DNA from: Nitrospira sp.
Lineage (GTDB): Bacteria > Nitrospirota > Nitrospiria > Nitrospirales > Nitrospiraceae
DNA length: 64,000 bases
NCBI GenBank assembly: GCA_030653545.1
Contig: JAURZE010000012.1
Location: forward strand, 1 to 64,000
Direction: 5' to 3'
The position numbers and the translations under genes are program-made. Below the pieces are notes generated by a model. That model was not told the DNA's origin. It saw only the letters and a list, made by a program, of their open reading frames with translations, and did not search any database. This document shows, piece after piece, positions 17,718 through 27,090 of the stretch (positions are counted from its first letter, which is position 1; the number at the start of each line of letters is the position of its first letter).

Positions 17718-18290
17718 CTACTCTCTGTTTCGCCTCGTCCCCGCCTTCAAAGCCGCTTGCAACCGAAACCGCCAGAGCTTCGTGGCCCACACACCCGCAT
17801 AGTCGACGCCGATTCTCGGAAGCGCTGCCACCTGCCGCCGCAAGATCCGGCTTCCCCGATCCTCAAACCATAGAGATTCCTGAATCGTCAGATCGATCCG
17901 ATTCAAGCTCCGGTCAATCCGCAAAGCCCGACAGAGCCGCCCGGGACCATCGATCAGCACTCCATCAACTTCGATCGCCCGAATCAGCACTGCCGCAGGA
18001 AACTCCTCCCGTTCCGTGACGACATTCAAACAATGATACATCCCGTAGATCAGATAGACGTAGGCCATGCCGCTTGGACCGAACATCACTTCGGTTCTTT
18101 GCGTTCTCCCTTTCGCCGCATGACAAGCCTTATCCCGTGGACCGACATAGGCCTCGACTTCGATAATCTTTCCCGCGATCTCACGCCCGTCAATGAGCCG
18201 GACGAGATACTTGCCAAGGAGAGACCGCGCCACGGCAAGAGTCGAACGATTGAAATAGTCTCGCGGGAGAAGCTTATGTCTTGTAGTCAT
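17718..18290 (-). CDS. mpg: 3-methyladenine DNA glycosylase (AAG/MPG family)
   Basis: 190 aa, normal length. Family motifs are L-L-G-K-Y-L-V-R, I-I-E-V-E-A-Y (catalytic Glu), D-K-A-C-H-A-A-K-G-R-T, F-G-P-S-G-M-A-Y-V-Y-L-I-Y-G-M-Y-H-C-L-N-V-V-T, and A-A-V-L-I-R-A-I-E. It excises alkylated and deaminated purines in base excision repair. It stands alone. Confidence 0.92.
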   Translation of the reverse strand: MTTRHKLLPRDYFNRSTLAVARSLLGKYLVRLIDGREIAGKIIEVEAYVGPRDKACHAAKGRTQRTEVMFGPSGMAYVYLIYGMYHCLNVVTEREEFPAAVLIRAIEVDGVLIDGPGRLCRALRIDRSLNRIDLTIQESLWFEDRGSRILRRQVAALPRIGVDYAGVWATKLWRFRLQAALKAGTRRNRE

Positions 18291-18303
18291 GTGGTCTAGC
18301 TAT

Positions 18304-18430
18304 ACAGTTGCTCAAAACGCTCTTCCAACAAGGCCGCAGGCGACGCACGAACCGGAAGCGTACCTTCTGGGGTACGTTGAGGATTTGTGCAAGCCGAGAA
18401 CGCCGTTGGAGAGCGTTTTCAGCAACCTGT
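18304..18430 (-). repeat. 3'-end palindromic repeat element, copy 3
   Basis: About 127 bases. Left arm 18304-18322 (ACAGTTGCTCAAAACGCTC) pairs with right arm 18411-18430 with one base slipped and one mismatch. The inner hairpin is GTACC/GGTAC at about 18360-18375. It shares AAGGCCGCAG, GGTACGTTGAGGAT and CGAGAACGCCGTTGG blocks with the other copies. The right boundary abuts the TGA (18430-18432) of the minus-strand TonB receptor gene. Confidence 0.85.
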
Positions 18431-20475
18431 CAGAAGTACCAGGCTAGGCCGCCCATAAAAGTCCGCGGATTCCCTGGCACAAAGTGAATATCGTTGACGG
18501 CCGCCCCTTCGTTGCGCAACTGAGAGGAAAACGCAAAGGTCGCCTGTTCCCATTTAGTATTAAACAGATTCTGGATGAATAGAAACGCCTCCATTCGTCC
18601 ATGAGGCAGCTTGATCGGCAATTGATAACGCTCCGACAGATCGAAATCGATCCAGGCCGGCGACTTGACGCTACGATCTTCTATCAAGGGCCGCACCCCG
18701 AGATAGGTTGCCTGTAGTTGTGAGGTCAGGCCGTCCGGCCATTTCAAGAGGAGCGCTCCGTAGGCAGTTACTTCAGGAGCCAGGGGAATGGCATCGCCGT
18801 TGCGGAATTCCGCCTTGGTCCAGGTCACACTCCCGTTGAAGTACAGCGGCCCCCACACCTGCCCTCGGGCAGCGACTTCCACGCCTTCCCGTCTGGTCGC
18901 CCCGCGAATCTCCGTCGTGCCTTCGTCGCCGACAAAGACGAGTTCCGATTTCAGATCCAGCCGCCAGAGCGTCGCAATCAATTCCACGCCGTCGTCGCCG
19001 AATGGCTTTGATCGCACGCCTACTTCATAACTCCTGGCCCGCGCAAGCGGCGAGGAGCCCGGCGCTACGGCCGACCGCGCATCGTTGCTATGATACCCCT
19101 CCCCGTAATTGGCGAAAAGCTCGGTGCTCGCCCAGGGACCCAGAATGACGTTCATCTTGGGCAGGACGACGCCGGAACTCTTCCGACCGGCCGGTTGCTC
19201 CGCACAAGTCGCGCAACGGTTACGGACATCGAAGGCAAACGTTTCACCGCGAAGACCGCCGGCCAGGCGCAGCCAATCCGTCGGCTGCACCTCAGCTTTG
19301 ACAAAAGGCGCGTAGGAGGCTTCCAGAATGTCGGTATCGGTCGTCGTACCGGTCATCACGCGCGTCGTCTGCGTGCCGAGCTTGGCATGGATGTCGTCTA
19401 CCCGGGCTTGAAAGCCGATCGTTCCGATGCTGGGGAGGCCGAACACTTCACCTCGCTGCTTGTACCCGAAGTCGCCCCCATACATGACACGGCGGTCAGA
19501 TTGGACAATTCCATCGCCATTCACCGGATCGTTTTGGAAGAACGTAAAGTTCGTATAGAGATCAAGTTGATAGTGTTGGGCGTAAGCATTGGCAAAAAAC
19601 TGGCCGCCGGACAGCGTGTCGTAGTGATAATTTAACTTGGCCGTGCTGCGCATGGTTTTTCCGCCTTCCGACGGATCGATCGCCCCGAAACGATCGAGCG
19701 TTCCGTCATGAACGGCGCGCAATGGGATTTCGCCGGAGGCATTCCACTGCGCTTTATGATAGGTACCGGTGATGCTCAGCTCATCGCGCCCGGTGAGGTT
19801 CGTGGTCAGTTTCCCGAAGAGATTGGCGCGGAAATATCGGTTGTCGCTCTGGAACGGACCGTTGGTGTAATAACCCTCCGCCGCAATGAGCGTGCGGATC
19901 TTCTCTGTCGTCGGCGAGAACATCAGAAGATTTCGAGTGGTACTGAACTGTCCGCCCGCCGACTGGACCACACCCTCCTTGACCACATCGCGCGTGCGGA
20001 AGTTCACTGCCCCGGCTGTCGCAAAATCGCCGTACTCCGGCAGATAAGCCCCCTTGTTCACGTCCAGGCCTTCGATGGTTTCAGGAATGATGAAATTGAG
20101 ATCCGTGTAGCCCTGCCCATGCCCATGGGAACGCAGATTGATCGGCATGCCATCGGCGAAGAAGGCGACGTCAGTCCCATGATCGGCATCGAAGCCGCGC
20201 AGAAAGTATTGATCCGCTTTCCCCGCTCCGCCGGAATGTTCGACCGCGAGGAAACCGGGAATCAACCTCAACACCTGGGCTGGGCGGCCCTGCGGCTGAA
20301 GGAGATATTCTTTGTCGGGAATAAATTGCTGGGAGGAGGCTGCCACCGGCCGCTCACCGATCACCGAGACTTCGGGCACTTCCAATTCCGGCACATCCGG
20401 ATCGTGAGCCGTGGCTCGTTCGATGCTACTCACCGAAACACACATGACCATGACTGCGACTACAATACGCCTCAT
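18430..20475 (-). CDS. TonB-dependent outer-membrane receptor (candidate nickel receptor)
   Basis: 681 aa from ATG 20475 with a GGGGAG site; a GTG nine bases upstream is possible. A signal peptide ends at A-T-A, then a short TonB-box-like P-E-V-S-V-I-G-E-R, a plug domain (V-L-R-L-I-P-G-F-L, Y-F-L-R-G-F-D-A-D-H-G-T-D) with a His-Gly stretch S-H-G-H-G-Q-G, and a beta-barrel ending A-W-Y-F. It lies next to DUF3842 and nikR on the same strand, which suggests nickel or another metal-chelate as the substrate. Its stop abuts repeat copy 3. Confidence 0.85.
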   Translation of the reverse strand: MRRIVVAVMVMCVSVSSIERATAHDPDVPELEVPEVSVIGERPVAASSQQFIPDKEYLLQPQGRPAQVLRLIPGFLAVEHSGGAGKADQYFLRGFDADHGTDVAFFADGMPINLRSHGHGQGYTDLNFIIPETIEGLDVNKGAYLPEYGDFATAGAVNFRTRDVVKEGVVQSAGGQFSTTRNLLMFSPTTEKIRTLIAAEGYYTNGPFQSDNRYFRANLFGKLTTNLTGRDELSITGTYHKAQWNASGEIPLRAVHDGTLDRFGAIDPSEGGKTMRSTAKLNYHYDTLSGGQFFANAYAQHYQLDLYTNFTFFQNDPVNGDGIVQSDRRVMYGGDFGYKQRGEVFGLPSIGTIGFQARVDDIHAKLGTQTTRVMTGTTTDTDILEASYAPFVKAEVQPTDWLRLAGGLRGETFAFDVRNRCATCAEQPAGRKSSGVVLPKMNVILGPWASTELFANYGEGYHSNDARSAVAPGSSPLARARSYEVGVRSKPFGDDGVELIATLWRLDLKSELVFVGDEGTTEIRGATRREGVEVAARGQVWGPLYFNGSVTWTKAEFRNGDAIPLAPEVTAYGALLLKWPDGLTSQLQATYLGVRPLIEDRSVKSPAWIDFDLSERYQLPIKLPHGRMEAFLFIQNLFNTKWEQATFAFSSQLRNEGAAVNDIHFVPGNPRTFMGGLAWYF

Positions 20476-20600
20476 ATCCGCCACTCCCCGTTGCTCATGT
20501 GTGGACGGATGAGACGCCCACGGTGATCGAGCGACAGCCGACTCATCGACTGGCGTAGACCCTCGTGGCCTCGCAACACTAAACCGATTGAAGCACGTTG

Positions 20601-21026
20601 TTACGCCTGGCAGGTCGGCGGCACTAAGGCGCGGACGCGCGCAAGAGATCGGGCAATCAGCATATCCAAGGTTCGATCTTCACTTCCCACGATCTCCACA
20701 TGGGCTCGATTCAGCGGCAACAACACCTTCTTGGCCTTTGCCGCAAGAATGGCCTTCACAATCTCGGGAGTGACTTCACCCAACATGGCACCGGGCAAGA
20801 CCAAGTTCAACGATGCCACAATGACATCAACCGTCGGAACCGTGTTCGTAATAGCCTGAGGTCCGGCGGCCATCTGGTCGGCCCCGGCGCGCCTCATCGC
20901 GTCGGCAGCTGCCACGTTCGTCCCCAACGCAACAATCTGGCAATCCGGCCCCAACGTCGCCCGCAGGCCTATTACCAATCGGCAACCCAGCCCCCCGCCA
21001 CGCCCATCGATCACACAGACCCGCAC
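20601..21026 (-). CDS. DUF3842 family protein
   Basis: 141 aa. The family pattern is visible: M-R-V-C-V-I-D-G-R-G-G-G-L-G, then L-G-T-N-V-A-A-A-D-A-M-R-R-A-G-A-D and the V-I-V-A-S-L-N-L-V-L core. These small nucleotide-binding-like proteins are of unknown function. The gene begins 4 bases after the nikR stop, so it is cotranscribed with nikR and may take part in nickel homeostasis. Confidence 0.8.
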   Translation of the reverse strand: MRVCVIDGRGGGLGCRLVIGLRATLGPDCQIVALGTNVAAADAMRRAGADQMAAGPQAITNTVPTVDVIVASLNLVLPGAMLGEVTPEIVKAILAAKAKKVLLPLNRAHVEIVGSEDRTLDMLIARSLARVRALVPPTCQA

Positions 21027-21029
21027 CGA

Positions 21030-21446
21030 TTAATCCAGGCCTTTTCCGGTAGTAGTCATCGTCAACTTGCCATGCTTCACGCCTTTCACGCTCACCAGCG
21101 CATCGGCGATCTTTCTGATCTCCGATCCTTTCCCCTTCACGACCAGCACTTCCAGGCAATGGTCGTGGTCCAAATGAACGTGCATGCCGGACAGAATCTT
21201 TCCGTGATAGTCGTGCTGAATATCGGTGAGCTTGCTCGTCAGATCGCGCACATGATGATCGTACACGAAGGTGATCGTGCCGACCGTTTCCTTATTCTGA
21301 TCCCATTCCTGCCCGACGAGATTATCACGGATCAAGTCGCGCAAGGCTTCCGAGCGGTTGGTATACTTCCGCCGCTCGATATGTTGATCGAAGGCATCGA
21401 GCAGATGATGATCGAGAGAGACGCCGAACCGAACCAGTTTTTTCAT
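21030..21446 (-). CDS. nikR: Nickel-responsive regulator NikR
   Basis: 138 aa. The N-terminal ribbon-helix-helix is [15 protein letters not shown] with [11 protein letters not shown]. The C-terminal ACT-like domain keeps the high-affinity nickel ligands in the spacing H-x-H-x5-C (H-V-H-L-D-H-D-H-C), plus an earlier His (V-Y-D-H-H-V). It represses nickel import when nickel is plentiful. It is followed directly by the DUF3842 gene and, 125 bases on, by a TonB receptor it probably controls. Confidence 0.92.
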   Translation of the reverse strand: MKKLVRFGVSLDHHLLDAFDQHIERRKYTNRSEALRDLIRDNLVGQEWDQNKETVGTITFVYDHHVRDLTSKLTDIQHDYHGKILSGMHVHLDHDHCLEVLVVKGKGSEIRKIADALVSVKGVKHGKLTMTTTGKGLD

Positions 21447-21548
21447 GCTTCTCCAGTGCTACGATTTCGAAGAACGTAGCACTGACGGAACGCACGCGTC
21501 AAGACAGGGAAGGGCCCGTGATCGGCCTGCTCGGCAATGGCGGGAGAA

Positions 21549-22961
21549 CTACTCGCCCTGGATGGGGATGTACAACGCATTGCCCTGCCGGTTGACGAGC
21601 AGGAGCGCGAGATCGCTGGGCTTGAGAGGGTCGGCAAGGCGCTGGAAGGTCGCAAAGTTGTGGATGGCCTGCCGGTTGAGTTCGAGCACCACGTCGCCCG
21701 GTTGCAGGCCTGAGGACTCCGCGAGACTGCCTTCTTCGATATCCGTCACCACCACACCGCTGTTGACGGCCAGATCCATCTGACGAGCCAGTGGCGGGGT
21801 CACGTCGTCGAAGACCACGCCCGTCAGCGGGTGCGCCGTTGAAGCAGCGGCGGATGGGTTCTGAGCTTTCTTTGCCCGTTCACGCGGAGCTTCCTGGACC
21901 GTCAACTCCGCCTGATAGGCCTTGCCGTCGCGAATGAGGTCCAGGCGATGCTTGCTGCCGATCGGCGATTGCGCCACGAGGTTGCGCAGCTGCCCGCTAT
22001 CCATCACGTCACGGCCGTCGAACCGCACCACCACATCCCCGCGCTTGAGCCCGGCTCGCTCTGCCGATCCCTTGGCTTGCAGATCGGTTACGATCGCGCC
22101 TTTGACGTCCGGCAGACGAAAGATTTTCCCCAGAGACGGGCTCACATCCTGAGTCGAGGCGCCGAGAAATCCCCGGACGACCCGGCCGGTCTTGATCAAA
22201 CTCTGCATGGCGGCCCGCGCCATGTTGCTCGGAATCGCAAAGCCGACACCGACGCTGCCGCCCGTCGGGCTCGCAATCGCCGTATTGATTCCGACAAGCT
22301 CGCCGTTGACGTTCACGAGAGCGCCGCCGGAATTTCCTGGATTGATCGGTGCATCGGTCTGAATGAAATCCTCGAAATCAGCCACGCCCACATCCGCTCG
22401 TCCCACCGCACTGACGATCCCGAATGTCACCGTCCGGCTCAGCCCGAGCGGATTCCCGATGGCCAACACAAACTCTCCCACGGCCAGCGTGCTGGAATCC
22501 GCCCAGGGCACGGTCGGAAGATTCGTCGCATTGATCTTCACCACAGCCACATCTGTCTTCGGATCGGTCGCCACCACTTTCCCTTTGTACTGCCGCCGGT
22601 CGGCCAGAATCACTTCTACATCTACTGCGTCAGCGACGACATGGTTGTTCGTAATGATGTACCCGTCCGGCGAAACGATCACGCCGGACCCCTGCCCGTA
22701 CTGGCGCCGCGCCGGCGGCTCCTTAAATAGACCGAACGGAAGCGTCTCGTCGCTGAACGCCTGATCGCGCACCATCACCGTGGAGGCGATACTCACGACG
22801 GCAGGAATGACTTTGATGGCTGTTGCCTTCACCTGATTTTGCAGGTCGTGCCCGTTGGCGACAGGCACCAGATGCGTCGCAGCTGGGCTGGGTCCGGCTA
22901 CCATAAGGTTTCCCAGGCAGAAACTCAGAGCCCATGTCGCGATAAGAGTCGTTCGATTCAT
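21549..22961 (-). CDS. Periplasmic HtrA/DegP-type serine protease
   Basis: 470 aa with a signal peptide (residues 1-28). The trypsin-like domain has the triad H (T-N-N-H-V-V-A), D (K-T-D-V-A-V-V) and S (G-N-S-G-G-A-L). Two PDZ domains follow, the first near G-F-L-G-A-S-T-Q-D-V and the second from G-V-V-F-D-D-V. It degrades or refolds damaged envelope proteins. It is a single gene with no obvious operon partner. DegP, DegQ or DegS assignment is not safe. Confidence 0.9.
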   Translation of the reverse strand: MNRTTLIATWALSFCLGNLMVAGPSPAATHLVPVANGHDLQNQVKATAIKVIPAVVSIASTVMVRDQAFSDETLPFGLFKEPPARRQYGQGSGVIVSPDGYIITNNHVVADAVDVEVILADRRQYKGKVVATDPKTDVAVVKINATNLPTVPWADSSTLAVGEFVLAIGNPLGLSRTVTFGIVSAVGRADVGVADFEDFIQTDAPINPGNSGGALVNVNGELVGINTAIASPTGGSVGVGFAIPSNMARAAMQSLIKTGRVVRGFLGASTQDVSPSLGKIFRLPDVKGAIVTDLQAKGSAERAGLKRGDVVVRFDGRDVMDSGQLRNLVAQSPIGSKHRLDLIRDGKAYQAELTVQEAPRERAKKAQNPSAAASTAHPLTGVVFDDVTPPLARQMDLAVNSGVVVTDIEEGSLAESSGLQPGDVVLELNRQAIHNFATFQRLADPLKPSDLALLLVNRQGNALYIPIQGE

Positions 22962-23042
22962 AGCCGTGTTGCGAGAATACCAGTTGTCTTGGAATCAGTG
23001 AAATGCCGTGGCCAGCGTACCATGCAGGGATAACGAGCGCAC

Positions 23043-25589
23043 TTATAATTCGATATGCCGCAGCCGGAGCGCGTTCGAAATGACTGACACCGAACTGAAC
23101 GTCATTGCGGCGCTGGCGATCATCGGACTCAGCAACAACCCGGTGAACGGATACAGCACACCGGCGGCAATCGGCACCCCCAGCAGATTGTAGGCAAAGG
23201 CAAAAAAGAGATTCTGCCGGATGTTTCGCATCGTCGCCACACTTAAATGGCGCGCCCGCACGAGCGCCTGCAAATCGCCTTTCAGCAAGGTCATGCCGGC
23301 ATTTTCCACCGCAATGTCGGCACCCGTACCCATGGCAATGCCGACATCGGCCAGCGCCAAGGCCGGCGCGTCGTTCACTCCGTCTCCCGCCATCGCCACG
23401 ATCCGACCGCCGGCTTTGAGTTCACGGACGATGCGCCCTTTCTGTTCCGGCAACACCCCGGCCCTGACCTCATCGATCCCAAGTTCCTTGGCGACGGCAT
23501 CCGCCGTGCGCTGATGGTCCCCGGTCACCATAACCAGGCGAAGGCCATCGGCTTTCAATTGCCTGACGGCGCCCGCCGAGGAAGCCTTAATCGGATCGGC
23601 CACTCCTAACAAACCGGCCACCTTCCCGTTCACTGCCACAAACATGACCGTCTGCCCCCGCTCACGAAACGCGGCCGCCTCCTCCTCCAGCACCTCCAAA
23701 GTACGCCCCACCACACCGCCGCTGTCGCTCAAGAAGACCGCCGTTCCGATTGCCACCGACTGGCCGTCAATGGTACCGGTCACGCCTTTTCCGGTCACGG
23801 CCAAGAACTCTTTCACCGGAGCCAACGTGAGGCCGCGTGCCCGCGCACCGGATACAATGGCCTCGGCCAGCGGATGTTCGCTGCCCTGTTCGAGACTGGC
23901 CGCAAACCGCAACACATCCTGATCGCTATAGGGCGGCACAAACCGGACGGAGGCCAGCACCGGCTTTCCTTCGGTCAGTGTGCCGGTCTTGTCGAAGACG
24001 ATCGTGTCCACCTTGCCGAGCACTTCCAGCGCTTCGGCTTTCCGCACCAGCACACCGGCCGTCGCCCCGCGGCCCGTCCCCACCATAATAGACATCGGTG
24101 TCGCCAGGCCCAATGCGCAGGGACACGCGATGATGAGCACCGCCACCGCATTGACCAGCGCGTAGGCCAGCTTCGGTTCCGGGCCAAACCAGATCCAGGC
24201 ACCCGCCGTGATGACCGCGGCTGCCACAACCAGCGGAACAAAGTAGCCTGCCGCCGTATCGGCCACCCGTTGTATCGGCGCCCTGCTCCGTTGCGCGTCG
24301 CTGACCATCTGGACAATACGGGCAAGCAGCGTGTCTCGGCCAACCTTCTGCGCCTGCATCAGGAGACTGCCGGTACCGTTCATCGTGCCCCCGGTCACCA
24401 TCGTGCCGACCGTCTTCTCCACCGGCATCGATTCACCGGTAATCATCGACTCATCGACGGCCGAACCTCCATCGACCACGATACCGTCGACCGGGATGCG
24501 CTCACCCGGCCGCACCCGCAGCCGGCTGCCGACCTGCACCTGGTCGAGCGGCACATCCAGCTCCCGGCCGTCCCGTACAACCCGCGCTGTTGTCGGAGCC
24601 AATCGCAACAGCCCCTTGATGGCGGACGAGGTCTGGCTTCGCGCACGAAGCTCCAGGATCTGACCGAGCAGGACCAGCACCGTGATCATTGCGGCCGCTT
24701 CAAAATACACCGCCACGCCGCCGCCATGCTGATGGAAGGAGGCCGGCAGCCACTCGGGGATGACCGTACCGACGGTGCTGAATCCATAGGCGGCGCCGGT
24801 GCCGATGGCGATCAAAGTAAACATGTTCGGAGCCCGATTGACGATCGAGGCCCACCCTCGTTGGAAAAACGGAAACCCGCCCCAGAGCACGACCGGCGTC
24901 GCCAGCAGCCACTGCACCCAATTCAATCGTGCGCCGCCCAGCCACTGATGCAGCGGTTGCCCCGGAATCATGTCCGACATCGCCAGGATCATCACCACAA
25001 CGGCGGGCCCGAGACTCCACCAGAATCGCCGGCTCATGTCGTCGAGTTCCGGATTCGGCCCCTCTTCCATCGTCACGATCTTCGGCTCCAGCGCCATCCC
25101 GCAAATACGGCAGGCGCCGGGCTTCGTCTCAAGGATCTCGGGATCCATCGGACAGATGTACTCGACCGCCGCTCCGGCTGGAACGGCAACCTCGCGGGCC
25201 GGACGCTGATCCGGCGGCAACAGGTAATAATCGGGATCGTTCTTGAATTTGGTCAGGCAACTCGTCGCACAGAAATAATAGGTCTTCCCGGCGTACCCGT
25301 ACGAACCGGCCGCCGTCGCTGGCTGCACCGTCATGCCGCAGACCGGATCGAGGACACCGGCGGCGGCAGGCGCCGCCGGCATCATCATCGGGAGAGGCTT
25401 GCGTGCAGTGGGAGAAATGGCAATCGTGACAGGAGGGGCTTGCGCCTTCTTCAGGGCCTTCTCTGGATCGGCTCTGAACCGGTCGAGACAGGAGGTCGCG
25501 CAAAAGTAGTAGATCTGGCCCTCGTACTCAAATCGCCCGGCCGCCGTGGCGGGATCGACCGTCATCCCGCAGATTGGATCAATCGCCAT
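23043..25589 (-). CDS. copA: Copper-translocating P1B-type ATPase with tandem YHS domains
   Basis: 848 aa. Two YHS domains open the protein (D-P-I-C-G-M-T-V and D-P-V-C-G-M-T-V, each ending Y-F-C-A-T-S-C-L). A heavy-metal binding domain follows with Y-I-C-P-M-D-P-E and C-R-I-C-G-M-A-L. The ATPase core has T-G-E-S, the metal-transport motif A-C-P-C-A-L, the phosphorylation site D-K-T-G-T-L-T, and G-D-G-V-N-D-A. It exports Cu(I) or related ions from the cytoplasm. The usual N-terminal CxxC HMA domain is absent, replaced by the YHS pair. Confidence 0.9.
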   Translation of the reverse strand: MAIDPICGMTVDPATAAGRFEYEGQIYYFCATSCLDRFRADPEKALKKAQAPPVTIAISPTARKPLPMMMPAAPAAAGVLDPVCGMTVQPATAAGSYGYAGKTYYFCATSCLTKFKNDPDYYLLPPDQRPAREVAVPAGAAVEYICPMDPEILETKPGACRICGMALEPKIVTMEEGPNPELDDMSRRFWWSLGPAVVVMILAMSDMIPGQPLHQWLGGARLNWVQWLLATPVVLWGGFPFFQRGWASIVNRAPNMFTLIAIGTGAAYGFSTVGTVIPEWLPASFHQHGGGVAVYFEAAAMITVLVLLGQILELRARSQTSSAIKGLLRLAPTTARVVRDGRELDVPLDQVQVGSRLRVRPGERIPVDGIVVDGGSAVDESMITGESMPVEKTVGTMVTGGTMNGTGSLLMQAQKVGRDTLLARIVQMVSDAQRSRAPIQRVADTAAGYFVPLVVAAAVITAGAWIWFGPEPKLAYALVNAVAVLIIACPCALGLATPMSIMVGTGRGATAGVLVRKAEALEVLGKVDTIVFDKTGTLTEGKPVLASVRFVPPYSDQDVLRFAASLEQGSEHPLAEAIVSGARARGLTLAPVKEFLAVTGKGVTGTIDGQSVAIGTAVFLSDSGGVVGRTLEVLEEEAAAFRERGQTVMFVAVNGKVAGLLGVADPIKASSAGAVRQLKADGLRLVMVTGDHQRTADAVAKELGIDEVRAGVLPEQKGRIVRELKAGGRIVAMAGDGVNDAPALALADVGIAMGTGADIAVENAGMTLLKGDLQALVRARHLSVATMRNIRQNLFFAFAYNLLGVPIAAGVLYPFTGLLLSPMIASAAMTFSSVSVISNALRLRHIEL

Positions 25590-25679
25590 CTTCCCTCGAA
25601 AAGTGCTGAGCCCGAAGTGCTGAGCGCTAGGTTTTCAGGCTCTCCCGACCGCAACACTCAGAACTCAAGCCTGGCAAGA

Positions 25680-26330
25680 TCACTTCTTTTTGTCTGCATC
25701 CAGGATGCTGTGGATCACCAGTTTCAGATTGTCCGGATCGATCTGCTCGACTTTGATATTGCCGTCGATCAGCACCGTCGGCGTCTGCTGCACCTTGATA
25801 CGCTCGCCCCATTTCTTGCTCTCTTCCAACGCCTTGGCCGGCTTGCCGCTGGCCATGCCCTCCTCAAATGCCTTGGGGTCGAGTCCGACTTCCTTGATCA
25901 GGACTTCGCGCAACGAACGATCCAGCACGCCGGTCACTTTTTCCGTATGAATCGTCCGGAAAAGAACCTTCTTCATCTCGTCCCCTTTGCCCATGGTCCT
26001 GGCCTGCTCATACATATCGAACGGCGTCGGCAATTTGCCCTGGAAGACGGGGAAACCCACCATCGTGACTTCGATCTTATCGCCGAACTCTTTCTTGAGA
26101 ATCGCCACCCCCTCGCCGTCAAACCGATGGCAGTGGGGACAATAGAAATCGGCAAACTCGATCAGCTTGACCTTCCCCGGTTGATGCGTGGACTTTTCGT
26201 CCTTGAGGACTTCGAACTTCCCCTTCAACTCAGGCGTCGCGGCGGAAACTCCCACTGAAGTTCCCAGCGCCAGAATGGCACCCACGGCCACGAGAGCGCC
26301 ACGCCATCCCCACTTGCTGCTGTGCGTCAT
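25680..26330 (-). CDS. DsbA-like periplasmic thioredoxin-fold protein
   Basis: 216 aa from ATG 26330, chosen for the AAAGGAG site. A signal peptide ends V-S-A-A, then a thioredoxin fold with active site F-Y-C-P-H-C-H-R. The cis-Pro is in Q-Q-T-P-T-V-L-I-D-G. The C-P-H-C pair is typical of DsbA-type oxidases. It lies 90 bases upstream of the copper ATPase on the same strand and may protect or assemble envelope thiols under metal stress. Confidence 0.85.
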   Translation of the reverse strand: MTHSSKWGWRGALVAVGAILALGTSVGVSAATPELKGKFEVLKDEKSTHQPGKVKLIEFADFYCPHCHRFDGEGVAILKKEFGDKIEVTMVGFPVFQGKLPTPFDMYEQARTMGKGDEMKKVLFRTIHTEKVTGVLDRSLREVLIKEVGLDPKAFEEGMASGKPAKALEESKKWGERIKVQQTPTVLIDGNIKVEQIDPDNLKLVIHSILDADKKK

Positions 26331-26413
26331 GTCCTGCTCCTTTCGAGATTGTCCAACCATGCGTCCTATTATAACGAATACCTGCCGAACCTGCCCTCTG
26401 TTATACTGCGCCT

Positions 26414-26950
26414 ATGCAGAGACGTCAGATCTTCTTACTCAGCGCAATCCTCCTCGCCACCGCCGGCTGTGCCACGAGCCAAGAATCCTTCGACGGCACC
26501 CAGCCTCCACAGATCGCTTTTGCACAGGTCAAAGCGGCGCCCGATTCCTATAAAGGACAGACCGTCACCTGGGGGGGCCAAATCTTGAGTGCCCGGCGCC
26601 TGAAGGAGGGAACCCGCATCGAGGTACTGCAGCTCCCGCTCAACTCCTCGCTCCAACCAACCCTGGAGCTGAATACGTCGCAAGGTCGCTTTGTCGCGCT
26701 GCAACGGGAATTCCTCGATCCGGCGACCATTCCAGCCGGAACGTTTGTCACGGTCTCTGGAGAAGTGGCTGGTTCAATCACCCTGCCCTTGGACGAGACG
26801 GAATATGCCTATCCGATTGTCGAACTCAAGACGATGAAAGTCTGGGTAAGGGTGGAAGATCAACCAATCCGCATCCGTCCGCACATCGGACCGGGGCCTT
26901 ACTGGGGCCCCTATTGGTCTCCCTACTGGAGGCCCTGGCCCTATTGGTGA
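26414..26950 (+). CDS. slp: Slp-family outer-membrane lipoprotein
   Basis: 178 aa with lipobox T-A-G-C (residues 16-19). Conserved Slp blocks are A-P-D-S-Y-K-G-Q-T-V-T-W-G-G-Q-I, G-T-R-I-E-V-L-Q-L-P-L and F-V-T-V-S-G-E-V-A-G. Slp proteins are starvation- or stress-linked lipoproteins. The C-terminus is an unusual aromatic tail of P-Y-W repeats (W-G-P-Y-W-S-P-Y-W-R). It is convergent with the TPR gene. Confidence 0.85.
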   Translation: MQRRQIFLLSAILLATAGCATSQESFDGTQPPQIAFAQVKAAPDSYKGQTVTWGGQILSARRLKEGTRIEVLQLPLNSSLQPTLELNTSQGRFVALQREFLDPATIPAGTFVTVSGEVAGSITLPLDETEYAYPIVELKTMKVWVRVEDQPIRIRPHIGPGPYWGPYWSPYWRPWPYW

Positions 26951-26988
26951 GCAAGACGGGCTGGAAGGGCGGTCTTTCTGGTTGAGGA

Positions 26989-27035
26989 AGTCTCTCTGGT
27001 CTCTCTGGTCTCGGACCAAATAGACCAGAGAGACT
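26989..27035. terminator. Inverted repeat between convergent genes
   Basis: A perfect 14-base stem (AGTCTCTCTGGTCT at 26989-27002 against 27022-27035) with a 19-base loop; TCTCTCTGG is repeated in tandem on its left side. It sits between the convergent Slp and TPR genes and could act as a bidirectional terminator, though no strong T-run follows on either strand. Confidence 0.55.
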
Positions 27036-27090
27036 AAACAGACGAGACAAACCGCATAACCTGTCCCGCATTTCTCGCCCGTCGCACTGA

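Noticed and set aside
20572-20605. CGCAACA-N20-TGTTACG as a NikR operator
   Set aside because: Half sites are in the opposite order to known GTGTTAC-type NikR sites, and it overlaps the end of the DUF3842 gene; too weak to list.
23874-26258. Open frame of 794 codons on the plus strand
   Set aside because: Antisense to the copper ATPase and DsbA-like genes, with Arg/His-rich composition typical of the mirror frame of GC-rich coding DNA.
26989-27035. CRISPR-like repeats
   Set aside because: Only one inverted pair with a short tandem duplication; no regularly spaced repeats or cas genes in the window.
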